DNA from: a virus
Virus record (IMG/VR): IMGVR_UViG_3300022868_000893
Span: 1-36,952 of that record
DNA length: 36,952 nt
Strand: one strand, 5' to 3'
Shown here one piece after another: positions 7,039-15,007 of this stretch (position 1 is its first letter; the number at the start of each line of letters is the position of its first letter). The notes beneath the pieces are model-generated. The model saw only the letters and a program-made list of their open reading frames with translations, was not told where the DNA came from and searched no databases. The position numbers were made by a program, and so were the translations under genes.

Positions 7039-8292
7039 TTGCTTGAATTTAATTCAATATTTTCTATTTATAGAAAGACAAGATTTAATTTAGTTGAAAA
7101 GAAAACTAAAAAAATATCCTTATCTCGAGGGGAGTATAAGTTTGCTTTAATTGAATCATACAATATTTCTGATTATGATAAATATATTCAGATTGTTGAT
7201 GATTTGTCAAAAGCAAACTATTTTATTATCCATGTAACACCAAACATTCCTAAAAAACCTATAATAATAAACAATTTAATTTATGTTAAAGCACCCTCTA
7301 AATTTATGGGCAATACAACTTTTTTAAAGAAAGATTATCATAAGTTTTCAATTGTATTAGGTATTGGGGGGGACGGAATTATAGAAGCCAATAGAATTTC
7401 TAGAACATTTAAGATAGAATTAAATACTAATACAAAAGTATTACCTACAGGTAAAATGATTGATTGTGTTGTTGATGGGTCTTCTAAAATTAAAATATTA
7501 TTTGATACTAATTATGAAGCATCTGGTAGAGGATTAGGGGATATTTTAATGACTACAGCAATCATAAAACAAATTAAAAAAAAATATCCAAATTCATTAT
7601 TAACATATTCAACTAAGCCCGAAGGTAAAGCAATTCTTGCTAATAACCCCAATGTAGATAACTTAAAAACAGAGTCTTATAATAAAGTAGTGTTAGAAGA
7701 TGACTTACAGAATTATGATGAACATTTCTTTTTAGGTAAAATGACAGAAGATTATCTTGATAAAAGAAACCAACAGCCTAGGGTTGATTCAATGGCTGAA
7801 ATGTTTGATATAAAATTAGATTCTAAATTGCCTGAAATATATTTAACTGAAGAAGAAAAGGATTTAGTTTCTGATTATATAGATGTTAAAAAGTTTAATA
7901 TTGTTATTTGTATAGAAGGACTGGAAAGATATAGAAATTGGAGAATAGATTATTTAAACGAATTAGTTTCTAAATTTGATTCTAAAAATTATAATTTAAT
8001 ACTAGTGGGGAATAAAAAAATAGAAGTAGAAGGGGTTTTAAATTTAACAGGTAAAACAACAATAAGACAATTGTTTGGTATTATATCTCAAGTTGATTTA
8101 GTAGTTACAATGGATAACTTTGTAAGTCACATTGCTGCAGCCTTTAATATAAAAGAAATAATTATGTATACAACTATTCCAGCTGAGTGGAGAAGTTTAT
8201 ATTATAAAAATGCTATCCCAATTCAAAGCCCCACCGAATGTTCTCCTTGTTGGAATTTGATGAATATAAAAGGAAAAATAAATGAAGGATAA
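7039..8292 (+). CDS. GT9-type glycosyltransferase, C-terminal tail displaced
   Basis: A glycosyltransferase of the heptosyltransferase-like GT9 family (GT-B fold). After a ~150-residue N-terminal extension, the motif GRGLGDILMTTAIIKQI marks the acceptor-domain start. VDLVVTMDNFVSHIAAAFN and ECSPCWNLM mark the donor-binding end. The start chosen is the TTG at 7039 with TAGGAG seven bases upstream; an in-frame TTG at 7006 lies inside the terminator hairpin and is unlikely. The normal GT9 C-terminal Cys-containing tail is missing. The protein stops ten residues after CSPCWNLMN, and the lost tail appears at the start of the gene at 8941, in the same reading frame. The homing endonuclease gene at 8282-8944 lies between the two pieces, overlapping both. 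First member of the glycan cluster; substrate unknown. Confidence 0.8.
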   Translation: MLEFNSIFSIYRKTRFNLVEKKTKKISLSRGEYKFALIESYNISDYDKYIQIVDDLSKANYFIIHVTPNIPKKPIIINNLIYVKAPSKFMGNTTFLKKDYHKFSIVLGIGGDGIIEANRISRTFKIELNTNTKVLPTGKMIDCVVDGSSKIKILFDTNYEASGRGLGDILMTTAIIKQIKKKYPNSLLTYSTKPEGKAILANNPNVDNLKTESYNKVVLEDDLQNYDEHFFLGKMTEDYLDKRNQQPRVDSMAEMFDIKLDSKLPEIYLTEEEKDLVSDYIDVKKFNIVICIEGLERYRNWRIDYLNELVSKFDSKNYNLILVGNKKIEVEGVLNLTGKTTIRQLFGIISQVDLVVTMDNFVSHIAAAFNIKEIIMYTTIPAEWRSLYYKNAIPIQSPTECSPCWNLMNIKGKINEG

Positions 8293-8944
8293 AGTTCAAT
8301 GTAAGCTTTGTAATAGATATTTTAAAGCAATTACAAATACGCATTTAAAAAAGGAACATAATATTTCTATTTTAATGTATAGAAGTAAGTTTCCTAAATT
8401 TGAAGTAACTTCTGAAAAGACAAAATCTAAACGTTCTAAATCTTTTAGTTGTCATAAAAAAGATTGTCAATGTTCTTTCTGTAAAGCAATGCGAGGAGAA
8501 TATAAAGGAAAAATATTTACAGAAGAACATCGTAAAAATTTAAGTTTGGTTGCTTTAGGTAAAGTTCCTTGGAATAAAGGAATAAAGAGACCAAAGCATA
8601 GCAAACTAATGAGTGGAAAAGCATGTCATTTTTATGGAAAACCCCAAAGACCACATTGGGGGGAATATAAAAATATAAATATGCGCTCTTCCTGGGAAAT
8701 TGCTTATGCAAAATATCTTGATAAGAATAACATTAAGTGGGAATATGAGCCGGATACATTTGATTTAGAATATACAACATATACACCAGATTTTAAAATA
8801 GAAAATAAAAAATATATAGAGATAAAAGGATATATGAGTCCAGAAGCTTATTTTAAAATTAAAAAATTTATACTAACCAATTCAGAAATAGATTATGTAT
8901 TATTAATAGAAAAAGATTTAAAACAAAAAGGGATATTAAAATGA
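8282..8944 (+). CDS. Homing endonuclease, PD-(D/E)XK type, splits a GT9 gene
   Basis: A 220-residue protein with a modular layout. Residues 1-40 form a zinc-finger-like segment (CKLCNRYFKAI then THLKKEH). Next come CQCSFCKAMRGEYKGK and NUMOD-like FTEEHRKNLSLVALGK/PWNKG repeats. At ~140-200 there is a nuclease core with SSWEIAYAKYLD (Glu), YTPDF (Asp) and YIEIKGY (Glu-x-Lys), which is the PD-(D/E)XK pattern seen in some phage homing endonucleases. The DNA-binding middle resembles that of the HNH endonuclease at 2051-2791, but the nuclease domain is different. The start overlaps the upstream GT9 stop and the TGA overlaps the ATG of the next gene, so it sits precisely inside what looks like one former glycosyltransferase gene. 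No room remains for a group I intron core. Confidence 0.8.
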   Translation: MKDKVQCKLCNRYFKAITNTHLKKEHNISILMYRSKFPKFEVTSEKTKSKRSKSFSCHKKDCQCSFCKAMRGEYKGKIFTEEHRKNLSLVALGKVPWNKGIKRPKHSKLMSGKACHFYGKPQRPHWGEYKNINMRSSWEIAYAKYLDKNNIKWEYEPDTFDLEYTTYTPDFKIENKKYIEIKGYMSPEAYFKIKKFILTNSEIDYVLLIEKDLKQKGILK

Positions 8945-10083
8945 GAAGTTGCCCCTATAATGGAAAATGTATAGATAATTTAACTCCAGATTTAATATTT
9001 AATTACATTAAAAAGAATTGTTCAAAAAAGAATAGAGAAATTCAAGATTTTTGTAAAACAAATTTAAAAAAAAATTCAAAATCAAAATTGCCTATAGTAA
9101 AAAACAATTCGAAGGTTGTTTGTATTTCATTGTGGAGAAGATTAGGAGATTGCTTATTTGCCATACCAGCTATAAAACAAATAAGAAAAAAATATCCAAA
9201 CCATAGAATCATTTGGTTAACACATTATAAGTATTATGATATAGTTAAGAATTTACCTTATATAGATGATTATGTTTTATTTCAAGGCAAGATAGAAGAT
9301 GGTTGGGATGCTTATTTATTAAACCCTGAAGGACAGATTACAAAATTTGTAAACCAATTAAAACCAGAAAAGTTTTATGATTTACATATTAGCCCTCAGT
9401 ATAGTTCAGATTTAACTAGAAAAGAATATAGTATAGTTGAATATGTTGGTTATGAGAGAGCTGGCTTAACTGAATTAGATACTCAATTAGAATACTATCC
9501 AGATAAAGAATTAGATAGTGTAGTTAAAAAAGATTTTGATGAATTTAGAAAAGGTTACAAGGGGATAGTAACATTTAATAGTAGCTGTTTTTCAATAGCA
9601 CATGAAAAATTATTTTCCAAAAGTGATATAGATAATGTTTTAGACTTATTTGAAAAAGATGGGTATCGAGTAATTAATCTAGGTCATATTTTAGACAGTA
9701 AATGTAGTAATAGAATTAATTATCAGCATTGTTCTTTAGATTATATTTATTATGGAGTAAAGCATTCAGATTTATTTATTGGGTTTGATAGCGGGGTTAG
9801 AAATCTTGCTTTAACAGTTCCAAATTCAAATGTTATTAGTTTAGATAACAAGCAATCAATAAAAAATAAATCCTCAGTAGAATTAGTTTCTGACTCATAT
9901 ACACATGTTGCTGTTAATATTGATGAAGAGAAACCTTATAGTGTATATTTAAAGGGTAAAAGTTTATTAACAGGAAAAGAAATAATAGTGACTGAATATT
10001 CAGACATTTTAAAATATCAATTTATTAGAAGAAAAGAAACTGCTGCTATAAAATTACAAAATGAAGAAAGAAAAAAGAAATGA
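8941..10083 (+). CDS. GT9-type glycosyltransferase with displaced GT9 tail at N terminus
   Basis: A 380-residue protein. Residues 1-~40 (CPYNGKCIDNLTPDLIFNYI) look like the C-terminal tail of a GT9 enzyme (C-x-x-x-x-x-C-x-x-x-(I/L)-T-P-x-x-(I/V)), not like an N terminus. I read it as the missing end of the glycosyltransferase at 7039-8292. From ~60 a second complete GT9-like unit begins: VVCISLWRRLGDCLFAIPAIKQI, then the donor-side segment SDLFIGFDSGVRNLALTVPN. The original gene was therefore probably a tandem two-domain GT9 protein, cut by the endonuclease gene at 8282-8944. The ATG overlaps the endonuclease TGA. The acceptor is unknown; surface polysaccharide or virion protein are the alternatives. 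Confidence 0.75.
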   Translation: MRSCPYNGKCIDNLTPDLIFNYIKKNCSKKNREIQDFCKTNLKKNSKSKLPIVKNNSKVVCISLWRRLGDCLFAIPAIKQIRKKYPNHRIIWLTHYKYYDIVKNLPYIDDYVLFQGKIEDGWDAYLLNPEGQITKFVNQLKPEKFYDLHISPQYSSDLTRKEYSIVEYVGYERAGLTELDTQLEYYPDKELDSVVKKDFDEFRKGYKGIVTFNSSCFSIAHEKLFSKSDIDNVLDLFEKDGYRVINLGHILDSKCSNRINYQHCSLDYIYYGVKHSDLFIGFDSGVRNLALTVPNSNVISLDNKQSIKNKSSVELVSDSYTHVAVNIDEEKPYSVYLKGKSLLTGKEIIVTEYSDILKYQFIRRKETAAIKLQNEERKKK

Positions 10084-10119
10084 AAAAAGATTTTAAAGGT
10101 TTTATTGGGGAGAAGCATT

Positions 10120-10983
10120 ATGCAGTATGATGCCGTTATTTTAGTTACAAGTTCAAATGGGCAAAGTGAAATAACAAAAAAATGTTTGGATAGCATTGTA
10201 TCTAAATTTAAAATAAAAATCTTTTTATTAAATTATGGAGTAGGGGATAAAGAAATTCAAAAATTAGGGAACAAAGTAGATTACTTTGAAGAATTTCCTG
10301 ACGGCACTCCAATAACTGTAGAAATGAACCGAGGAATTCAATTAGCTATCCCAAAAACTAAAATTGTATTTAATCTTAATAACGATACTGTTATGCATAA
10401 AAAAACAATTGATTTTATGATAGAGGTTTTAAAGACAACAGATATAAAATCTCTTTGCGGTCACATAACAACTTCTTTAGACGAATTGCACGATTTTGAT
10501 ATAAAAGAAAAAGGTGATTTATATTATAAAGATAATTTTGTAAGTCAAAATAAATTTAAATCTTGGCTTGAGGTTTTAAATGTTGATTTTGGCTTTGATT
10601 TGTATTCTGCGAATGCTTGGCACACAGATTATTTTAAGCAGATTGGCTTAGTAGATAGTAAAAATTTTAATGAGGGTATTTACTTTTGGGATACTGATTA
10701 TCAGTACAGGGGTGTTTTAAAGGGTATAGAAACGTATGTAGCAAGTAGTGCAGTATATTATCATGCTTGTGCTCATACTGCAAATACAAGTACTGCTGCA
10801 AGAAGTAGACTTGATGAAATGTACATAAAGATGAAATTAGCTTATCAAAAAAAATGGGGTGGTAAATTAACAACTAGTATGTATATTGGTACACAACACA
10901 ATGAAGATTTTGTAGTTCCTAATCAAGATAAATTAAAGCAATCTGAACTTTTAGAATTTAGTACAGGAAAAATAAAGAAGTGA
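10120..10983 (+). CDS. GT2-like glycosyltransferase (GT-A fold)
   Basis: The ATG at 10120 has GGGGAG seven bases upstream and is preferred to the in-frame TTG at 10105. The 287-residue product starts with a Rossmann-like strand (YDAVILVTSSNG) and has EMNRGIQLA and VFNLNNDT, where the N-x-D of NND stands for the metal-binding DxD of family 2 glycosyltransferases. It continues with a DFGFDLYSANAWH segment and WDTDYQYR, comparable to the acceptor-side ED/WDxD motif of GT2 enzymes. The C terminus is basic. It transfers a sugar from a nucleotide donor to an unknown acceptor. Its stop overlaps the GTG start of the following methyltransferase. Confidence 0.7.
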   Translation: MQYDAVILVTSSNGQSEITKKCLDSIVSKFKIKIFLLNYGVGDKEIQKLGNKVDYFEEFPDGTPITVEMNRGIQLAIPKTKIVFNLNNDTVMHKKTIDFMIEVLKTTDIKSLCGHITTSLDELHDFDIKEKGDLYYKDNFVSQNKFKSWLEVLNVDFGFDLYSANAWHTDYFKQIGLVDSKNFNEGIYFWDTDYQYRGVLKGIETYVASSAVYYHACAHTANTSTAARSRLDEMYIKMKLAYQKKWGGKLTTSMYIGTQHNEDFVVPNQDKLKQSELLEFSTGKIKK

Positions 10984-11636
10984 AAAAAAAATTAAATATT
11001 AAAGCTATAGAAAAACATTGGAATGAAACAGCTCAGAAAGATGTAATGCATTATATTTCTTGGAGTGGTGATTGGGGTATTCCTCATGGAAAAGCTAGAT
11101 TTTATGCTGCTGGTAAAACAGAAGTAGAAGTTTTGATGTTTAGGTTATGTGATTATGATTTGGGGGATTCAGCTTTAGAAGTTGGTTGTGGTATAGGGAG
11201 ACAAACAAAAGAGTTATCTACTAGATTTAAGAAATTATATGCTGTAGATATTTCTGAAAAGATGATAGAGAGAGCTAAAGAAGAATTATCAGAGATTAAA
11301 AATATAGATTTTAAAAAGATAGACGGCATTAATCTAACTCATATAAAAAATAATTCAATTAGCTTTGTGTATAGCTTTATAGTTTTACAACATATATCAA
11401 AAGAGCCTGCTTGTAAATTAATAAATGAAATGTGTAGAGTATTAAAGGAAAAAGGGATAATACATTTTCAGTTTTATAATTTAGAAAGGGATAATAATGA
11501 TGATGATGATGCCCATATATTACAATATCTAGATTTACATTCTATTGAAAAAATATTTAAAAAACATTCAATAGAGATACAGAGATTAGAAGGAATGAGA
11601 ACTCATTATGCTTGGGTAACTGGGATAAAGAACTAG
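10980..11636 (+). CDS. SAM-dependent methyltransferase (class I)
   Basis: A 218-residue protein starting at a GTG that overlaps the preceding TGA. Residues 66-74 (LEVGCGIGR) are motif I of class I methyltransferases and bind S-adenosylmethionine. YAVDISEKMIERAKEE is motif II, and IVLQHISKEPACKLINEMCRV fits motif IV and the following helix. This is the small-molecule or glycan methyltransferase type, not a DNA methyltransferase: no DPPY-like motif is seen. Between glycosyltransferase and LicD genes, methylation of a sugar is the likely task. The odd run NNDDDD near residue 170 is probably a surface loop. Confidence 0.8.
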   Translation: MKKKLNIKAIEKHWNETAQKDVMHYISWSGDWGIPHGKARFYAAGKTEVEVLMFRLCDYDLGDSALEVGCGIGRQTKELSTRFKKLYAVDISEKMIERAKEELSEIKNIDFKKIDGINLTHIKNNSISFVYSFIVLQHISKEPACKLINEMCRVLKEKGIIHFQFYNLERDNNDDDDAHILQYLDLHSIEKIFKKHSIEIQRLEGMRTHYAWVTGIKN

Positions 11637-11645
11637 GAGATAAGA

Positions 11646-12266
11646 ATGGAAGATGTAACAAGTTTTGCAGCTATTGGAGAAGAAACATTATCAATTGAAT
11701 TGAAGAAGCTTAGAGACACATTAAAAGAAATAGATATTGATATAATATTATGCTATGGTGTGTTACTTGGAGCAATTCGTGAGAATAGATTTTTGCCTTG
11801 GGATAAAGATATTGATGTATTTTTATTACCACATATTGATTTAGAAAAAGTAAAGAAACATTTAATAGATAAGGGATATGATGCAGTATCATCTGGGGCA
11901 ACTGATGTTCCATTTGGAGAATTCTTATGGGCAAAAAGATATGTAGATGATAAGATAATAGTATTTGAATTACAGCAAGTTCATTATAAAGATGACATAG
12001 CTTTTACTAATAAATATTTAGGTGATTCTTATAATAAGGAAGTAAAGAAAGCAGCAACAGTATATCCAAAAAGAATGTTTGCAGAATTAGATACTATTGA
12101 ATTTTATGGAGAAAAGTATTTTATACCTAGCAACGCTAAGGAATATTTAACAATGACTTATTACAACTGGAAAGAACCAGAAGAATATGTTGATTGGAGA
12201 TACCATACAAAGTCACTACAAGAAGGCTGGGTTGAAATGGATAATGAAAAAGAGGAGAACAAATGA
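11646..12266 (+). CDS. LicD-family phosphotransferase
   Basis: A 206-residue protein with AGGAG six bases before the ATG. Residues 37-57 contain YGVLLGAIRE followed by LPWDKDID, the signature of LicD/fukutin nucleotidyltransferase-fold enzymes, with the metal-binding Asp residues D53, D55 and D57. LicD proteins transfer phosphocholine or related phospho-groups from a CDP-activated donor to glycans. The C-terminal half has the usual aromatic-rich segment (YLTMTYYNWKEP). A cytidylyltransferase encoded 550 bases downstream could make the CDP donor. The acceptor and the exact phospho-group are not determined. The stop overlaps the start of a small lipoprotein gene. Confidence 0.8.
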   Translation: MEDVTSFAAIGEETLSIELKKLRDTLKEIDIDIILCYGVLLGAIRENRFLPWDKDIDVFLLPHIDLEKVKKHLIDKGYDAVSSGATDVPFGEFLWAKRYVDDKIIVFELQQVHYKDDIAFTNKYLGDSYNKEVKKAATVYPKRMFAELDTIEFYGEKYFIPSNAKEYLTMTYYNWKEPEEYVDWRYHTKSLQEGWVEMDNEKEENK

Positions 12267-12442
12267 AATTATTAGCGTTGGTATGTTTATTGTTTATATG
12301 TAGCGGGTGCATTTCAGGAACAGGCTTTAATAAGAAAGCAACTTTAATGCCAGATGAGGTAAGTATATCGATTGATGCTGACCCACAAGATAATTGGAAA
12401 ACAACTGAAGTAACAGGAGGTTTAAAATGGAAACTAAATTAA
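12263..12442 (+). CDS. Small predicted lipoprotein
   Basis: A 59-residue ORF with GAGGAG five bases before its ATG; the start overlaps the LicD stop and the stop lies inside the next gene. The N terminus MKLLALVCLLFICSGC is a signal peptide with a short positive start, a hydrophobic core and a lipobox-like end (C-S-G-C), so Cys16 may be lipidated. The mature part is about 44 residues and ends TGGLKWKLN. Function unknown. An outer-membrane-type spanin or a cell-surface (superinfection exclusion) lipoprotein are possibilities, with no direct support beyond the signal peptide. Confidence 0.6.
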   Translation: MKLLALVCLLFICSGCISGTGFNKKATLMPDEVSISIDADPQDNWKTTEVTGGLKWKLN

Positions 12443-12816
12443 GAAGTGCAACTAAAAGTTTTATGTGGAGAATTATGGGAGTATTGATATTAGGTGCTGT
12501 TACTTACTTTTATACAAGGCAGTGGGGTCAAACATCTCTTATAACATTTTTACATCATGGGATATTTTTAATAGTTTTTTATCTTCATGAAAGAATGTGG
12601 TTGAAGCTAGAGAATAAATATGGTCCTTTTAAAATATTGTCTAAATCTTTATGGAAGATGTTTACGTATGAAACCCTTTTAGGTAATATAATATTAGGTT
12701 TGATTACTTATTTAATTACTGGAAGTGGAAAACAAATGGGTCAAATAACATTAACTTACATTGGTATCAAACACATTTTATATATTTTAAATGAATTTGT
12801 GTGGAGGAAAAAATGA
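12427..12816 (+). CDS. DUF2061-type integral membrane protein
   Basis: A 129-residue protein with AGGAGG seven bases before the ATG. It starts with TKSFMWRIMGV, then a hydrophobic segment (about 15-30), HHGIFLIVFYLHERMW, a polar link, and a second similar half: SKSLWKMFTYETLLGNIILGLITYLI then GIKHILYILNEFVW. The repeated pattern (K-S-x-x-W/K ... H-x-x-x-x-x-x-x-Y-x-x-(H/N)-E-x-x-W) matches DUF2061, small membrane proteins of unknown function often found near sulfate or sugar nucleotide genes. Four membrane helices are likely. In a glycan cluster it could help membrane transfer of an intermediate; that is speculation. Confidence 0.75.
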   Translation: METKLRSATKSFMWRIMGVLILGAVTYFYTRQWGQTSLITFLHHGIFLIVFYLHERMWLKLENKYGPFKILSKSLWKMFTYETLLGNIILGLITYLITGSGKQMGQITLTYIGIKHILYILNEFVWRKK

Positions 12817-13214
12817 AAATAGTATACGCCTATGTGTGTGGAGATATCTTACATACTGGGCATTTATTGCAATTGGAAAATGCTAAAGCATTAGGAGACA
12901 AATTAATTGTTGGAGTATTAACTGATAAAGCTGTAATGGAGAAGAAGCCAAAACCAACTATGTCTTTTAAAGAAAGATTAAATTTAGTTAAAGCTATTAA
13001 ATATGTTGATTGTGTTGTAGCTCAAGATGATTATTCTCCACTCGCAAACATGAAGGGGATTAAACCAGATATATTAGCTGAAAGTTTAGACCATAAAAAC
13101 CAACCAGCTAATGATTTTGTAGAATCTTATGGAGGGAGAGTTGTTGCTTTTCCATATTGTCCAGGTATAAGTAGTAGTGATATTAAAGAAGAAGTAAGGA
13201 GAGAAATAAAATGA
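12813..13214 (+). CDS. Cytidylyltransferase (TagD / phosphonate cytidylyltransferase-like)
   Basis: A nucleotidyltransferase of about 133 residues. GGAGG lies five bases before the ATG at 12813, which overlaps the upstream stop. HTGH at 14-17 is the nucleotide-binding HxGH motif, and ISSSDI near the C terminus is the second CTP-binding signature. VGVLTDKAVMEKKPKP, FKERLNLVKAIKYVD and IKPDILAES follow the pattern of glycerol-3-phosphate cytidylyltransferases and of the related domain that activates 2-aminoethylphosphonate. It would make a CDP-activated polar group, which the LicD-family protein at 11646 could then transfer to a glycan. Which phospho- or phosphono-compound is used cannot be read from the sequence. 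Confidence 0.8.
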   Translation: MKIVYAYVCGDILHTGHLLQLENAKALGDKLIVGVLTDKAVMEKKPKPTMSFKERLNLVKAIKYVDCVVAQDDYSPLANMKGIKPDILAESLDHKNQPANDFVESYGGRVVAFPYCPGISSSDIKEEVRREIK

Positions 13215-14188
13215 AAAAAATATTAGTGTGTGGTGCAGGTGGATTTATAGGAAGTCATATGGGTGAGTATTTAACAAAACAAGGTCATTGGGTAAGAGCG
13301 GTAGATATAAAATGGGATAATTTTTTAAAAAGAAAATTTTATGATGAAAAGATGACATTAGATTTAAGAGAATTAAAGAATTGTATAACTGCTTTAATGG
13401 GTGTAGATGAAGTATATCAATTTGCAGCCGATATGGGGGGCATAGGTTATATAACAAGTAATCATGCAACATTAGCTAGAAATAATATTTTAATAAACGC
13501 TAATATGTTAGAAGCTTGTACGATATTAGGAGTAAGAAAAATATTTTATAGTTCTTCAGCTTGTGTATATCCTAATTTTAAACAAACTAAGGCAGATGTA
13601 ATTTCTTTAAAAGAAGAAGATGCAATGCCAGCAGACCCAAATGAAATTTATGGTTGGGAAAAATTATTTTCAGAACAACTATATAAAGCTTATGAACAAG
13701 ATAGACATATGGAAGTTAGAATGGCTAGATTTCATAATATATTTGGAGAAGAAGGTACTTATAAAGATGGTAAAGAAAAAGCTCCAGCAGCCTTATGTAG
13801 AAAAATAGCTAACGCAGTACTTACTGGGAGTTTGAAAATAGATGTATGGGGAGATGGAAAACAAACAAGGTCATTTATGCATGTTAAAGATGTGTGTGAG
13901 GGAATTTACACTTTAATGGAATCAAGGCATTCAGAGCCATTAAATTTAGGTTCAGATAGATTGATAGCAATAGATGATTTAGCTAAATTAATATTTGATA
14001 TTGCTAAAGTTAAATGTAAAATAAAACACGACTTAACAAAGCCGGTTGGTGTTAGAGGAAGAAATTCTGACAATACAAAATGTAGAAGAGTTCTAGGATG
14101 GGAACCAAAAGTAAGTTTAGAAGAAGGATTGATAACTACATATGAGTGGATACTTGAACAATTAAAAAAGGAGAAAAAGAATGGTTAA
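13211..14188 (+). CDS. GDP-mannose 3,5-epimerase-like SDR enzyme
   Basis: A 325-residue extended short-chain dehydrogenase. GAGGFIGSH (8-16) is the NAD-binding glycine motif. AADMGGIGYI, SNHATLARNN, SSSACVYP (114-121), Tyr147-x-x-x-Lys151 (catalytic pair), ARFHNIFG and VRGRNSDNT follow, one after another, the segments that characterise plant and bacterial GDP-mannose 3',5'-epimerase. They include ADMGG and REKAPAA-like positions (KEKAPAALCRK), which are rarely kept outside that family. The product would be GDP-L-galactose or GDP-L-gulose made from GDP-mannose. The nucleotidyltransferase-like protein at 15687 could supply GDP-mannose. The start overlaps the cytidylyltransferase stop. Confidence 0.85.
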   Translation: MKKILVCGAGGFIGSHMGEYLTKQGHWVRAVDIKWDNFLKRKFYDEKMTLDLRELKNCITALMGVDEVYQFAADMGGIGYITSNHATLARNNILINANMLEACTILGVRKIFYSSSACVYPNFKQTKADVISLKEEDAMPADPNEIYGWEKLFSEQLYKAYEQDRHMEVRMARFHNIFGEEGTYKDGKEKAPAALCRKIANAVLTGSLKIDVWGDGKQTRSFMHVKDVCEGIYTLMESRHSEPLNLGSDRLIAIDDLAKLIFDIAKVKCKIKHDLTKPVGVRGRNSDNTKCRRVLGWEPKVSLEEGLITTYEWILEQLKKEKKNG

Positions 14189-14474
14189 CTGGGGCGATAA
14201 ACTAGACAGGCTTACAATTAATTTTATTAAGAAAAGTAAGAAGAGTGGAGAGACTCCATCTCCAACAAGATTATTATTTTTAATAGAAGAATTATGCAAC
14301 TTGAATTTAGCATTGTGGACATTAGAAGATGAAATAAGAAGTGGTATTCCTGATGAGCAAGCAGGGAAGATAGGAAAAGAAATAGCAAGAGTAAACGATA
14401 AGAGAGCTAAAACTAAAAATAAAATCAATAAGCTTTTGGGCTCCAATGAACGAGAGGAAAAGATATATTCATGA
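14181..14474 (+). CDS. Small helical protein of the glycan cluster
   Basis: A 97-residue, probably all-helical protein. The ATG overlaps the upstream gene by eight bases and follows AGGAG. The central EELCNLNLALWTLEDEIRSG and the following EQAGKIGKEIARVNDKR resemble small helical proteins that accompany lipopolysaccharide glycosyltransferase genes (pattern L-N-x-x-L-W-x-x-E-D-x-x-R). I cannot give a firm family name. A partner or chaperone role for a cluster enzyme is possible. The end overlaps the next methyltransferase by four bases. Confidence 0.55.
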   Translation: MVNWGDKLDRLTINFIKKSKKSGETPSPTRLLFLIEELCNLNLALWTLEDEIRSGIPDEQAGKIGKEIARVNDKRAKTKNKINKLLGSNEREEKIYS

Positions 14475-15007
14475 TAGCTGCTGGGTTAGATTATATTATT
14501 GAGCAGCATAAACTTTTACATGAGAATAATATTTATGGAATTAGTTCTATTTATTTACAAGTACCAATATCTAAAATGATAAGAGAATTGAAACCTAAAA
14601 GAGTATTAGATTATGGATGTGGACAAAGTAGTTTAGTGAATGTATTAGAGAAAGAATTTCCTAATATAGAATTTGAAAAGTATGACCCAGCAATAGAAGA
14701 ATATAGTAAAGAACCAGAAGGAAAATATGATTTAATTATTTGCACCGATGTATTAGAACATATACCAGAAGAATATTTAAGTACTTTGTTGTTTAAAATT
14801 TCTAACTTATCAGGCAATGTTATATTCAATATTTCAACACAGACAGCAATTTGGCATTTGCCTGATGGTTCTAATTGTCACAAGACAGTTAAAGAAAAAG
14901 AATGGTGGTTGGAAAAGATACAAAAATATTTTGAAAGTGCGAATATGTTTTCTAGTAAGTATTTTATGTTAGGAATTAAAACTTGGAGTTCAGAATGCGA
15001 GAAGTAA
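14471..15007 (+). CDS. SAM-dependent methyltransferase, small
   Basis: A 178-residue class I methyltransferase. VLDYGCGQSS (45-54) is motif I, EFEKYDPAIEEY gives the acidic residue that holds the ribose, and DLIICTDVLEHIPEEYL is motif IV plus the 'EH' segment typical of ubiquinone/UbiG-like small-molecule methyltransferases. NVIFNISTQTA fits the next strand. It is shorter than usual, and the C-terminal substrate region is small (WWLEKIQKYFES). In this cluster a sugar or sugar-phosphate substrate is likely. It differs from the methyltransferase at 10980 in its flanking segments. The last 13 bases overlap the start of the next gene. Confidence 0.72.
   Translation: MIAAGLDYIIEQHKLLHENNIYGISSIYLQVPISKMIRELKPKRVLDYGCGQSSLVNVLEKEFPNIEFEKYDPAIEEYSKEPEGKYDLIICTDVLEHIPEEYLSTLLFKISNLSGNVIFNISTQTAIWHLPDGSNCHKTVKEKEWWLEKIQKYFESANMFSSKYFMLGIKTWSSECEK

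Noticed and set aside
7034-7093. Out-of-frame ATG after the terminator, near the TTG start of the first GT9 gene
   Set aside because: It encodes only about 19 residues and lies two bases from the Shine-Dalgarno; the TTG at 7039 has proper spacing and leads into the long gene.
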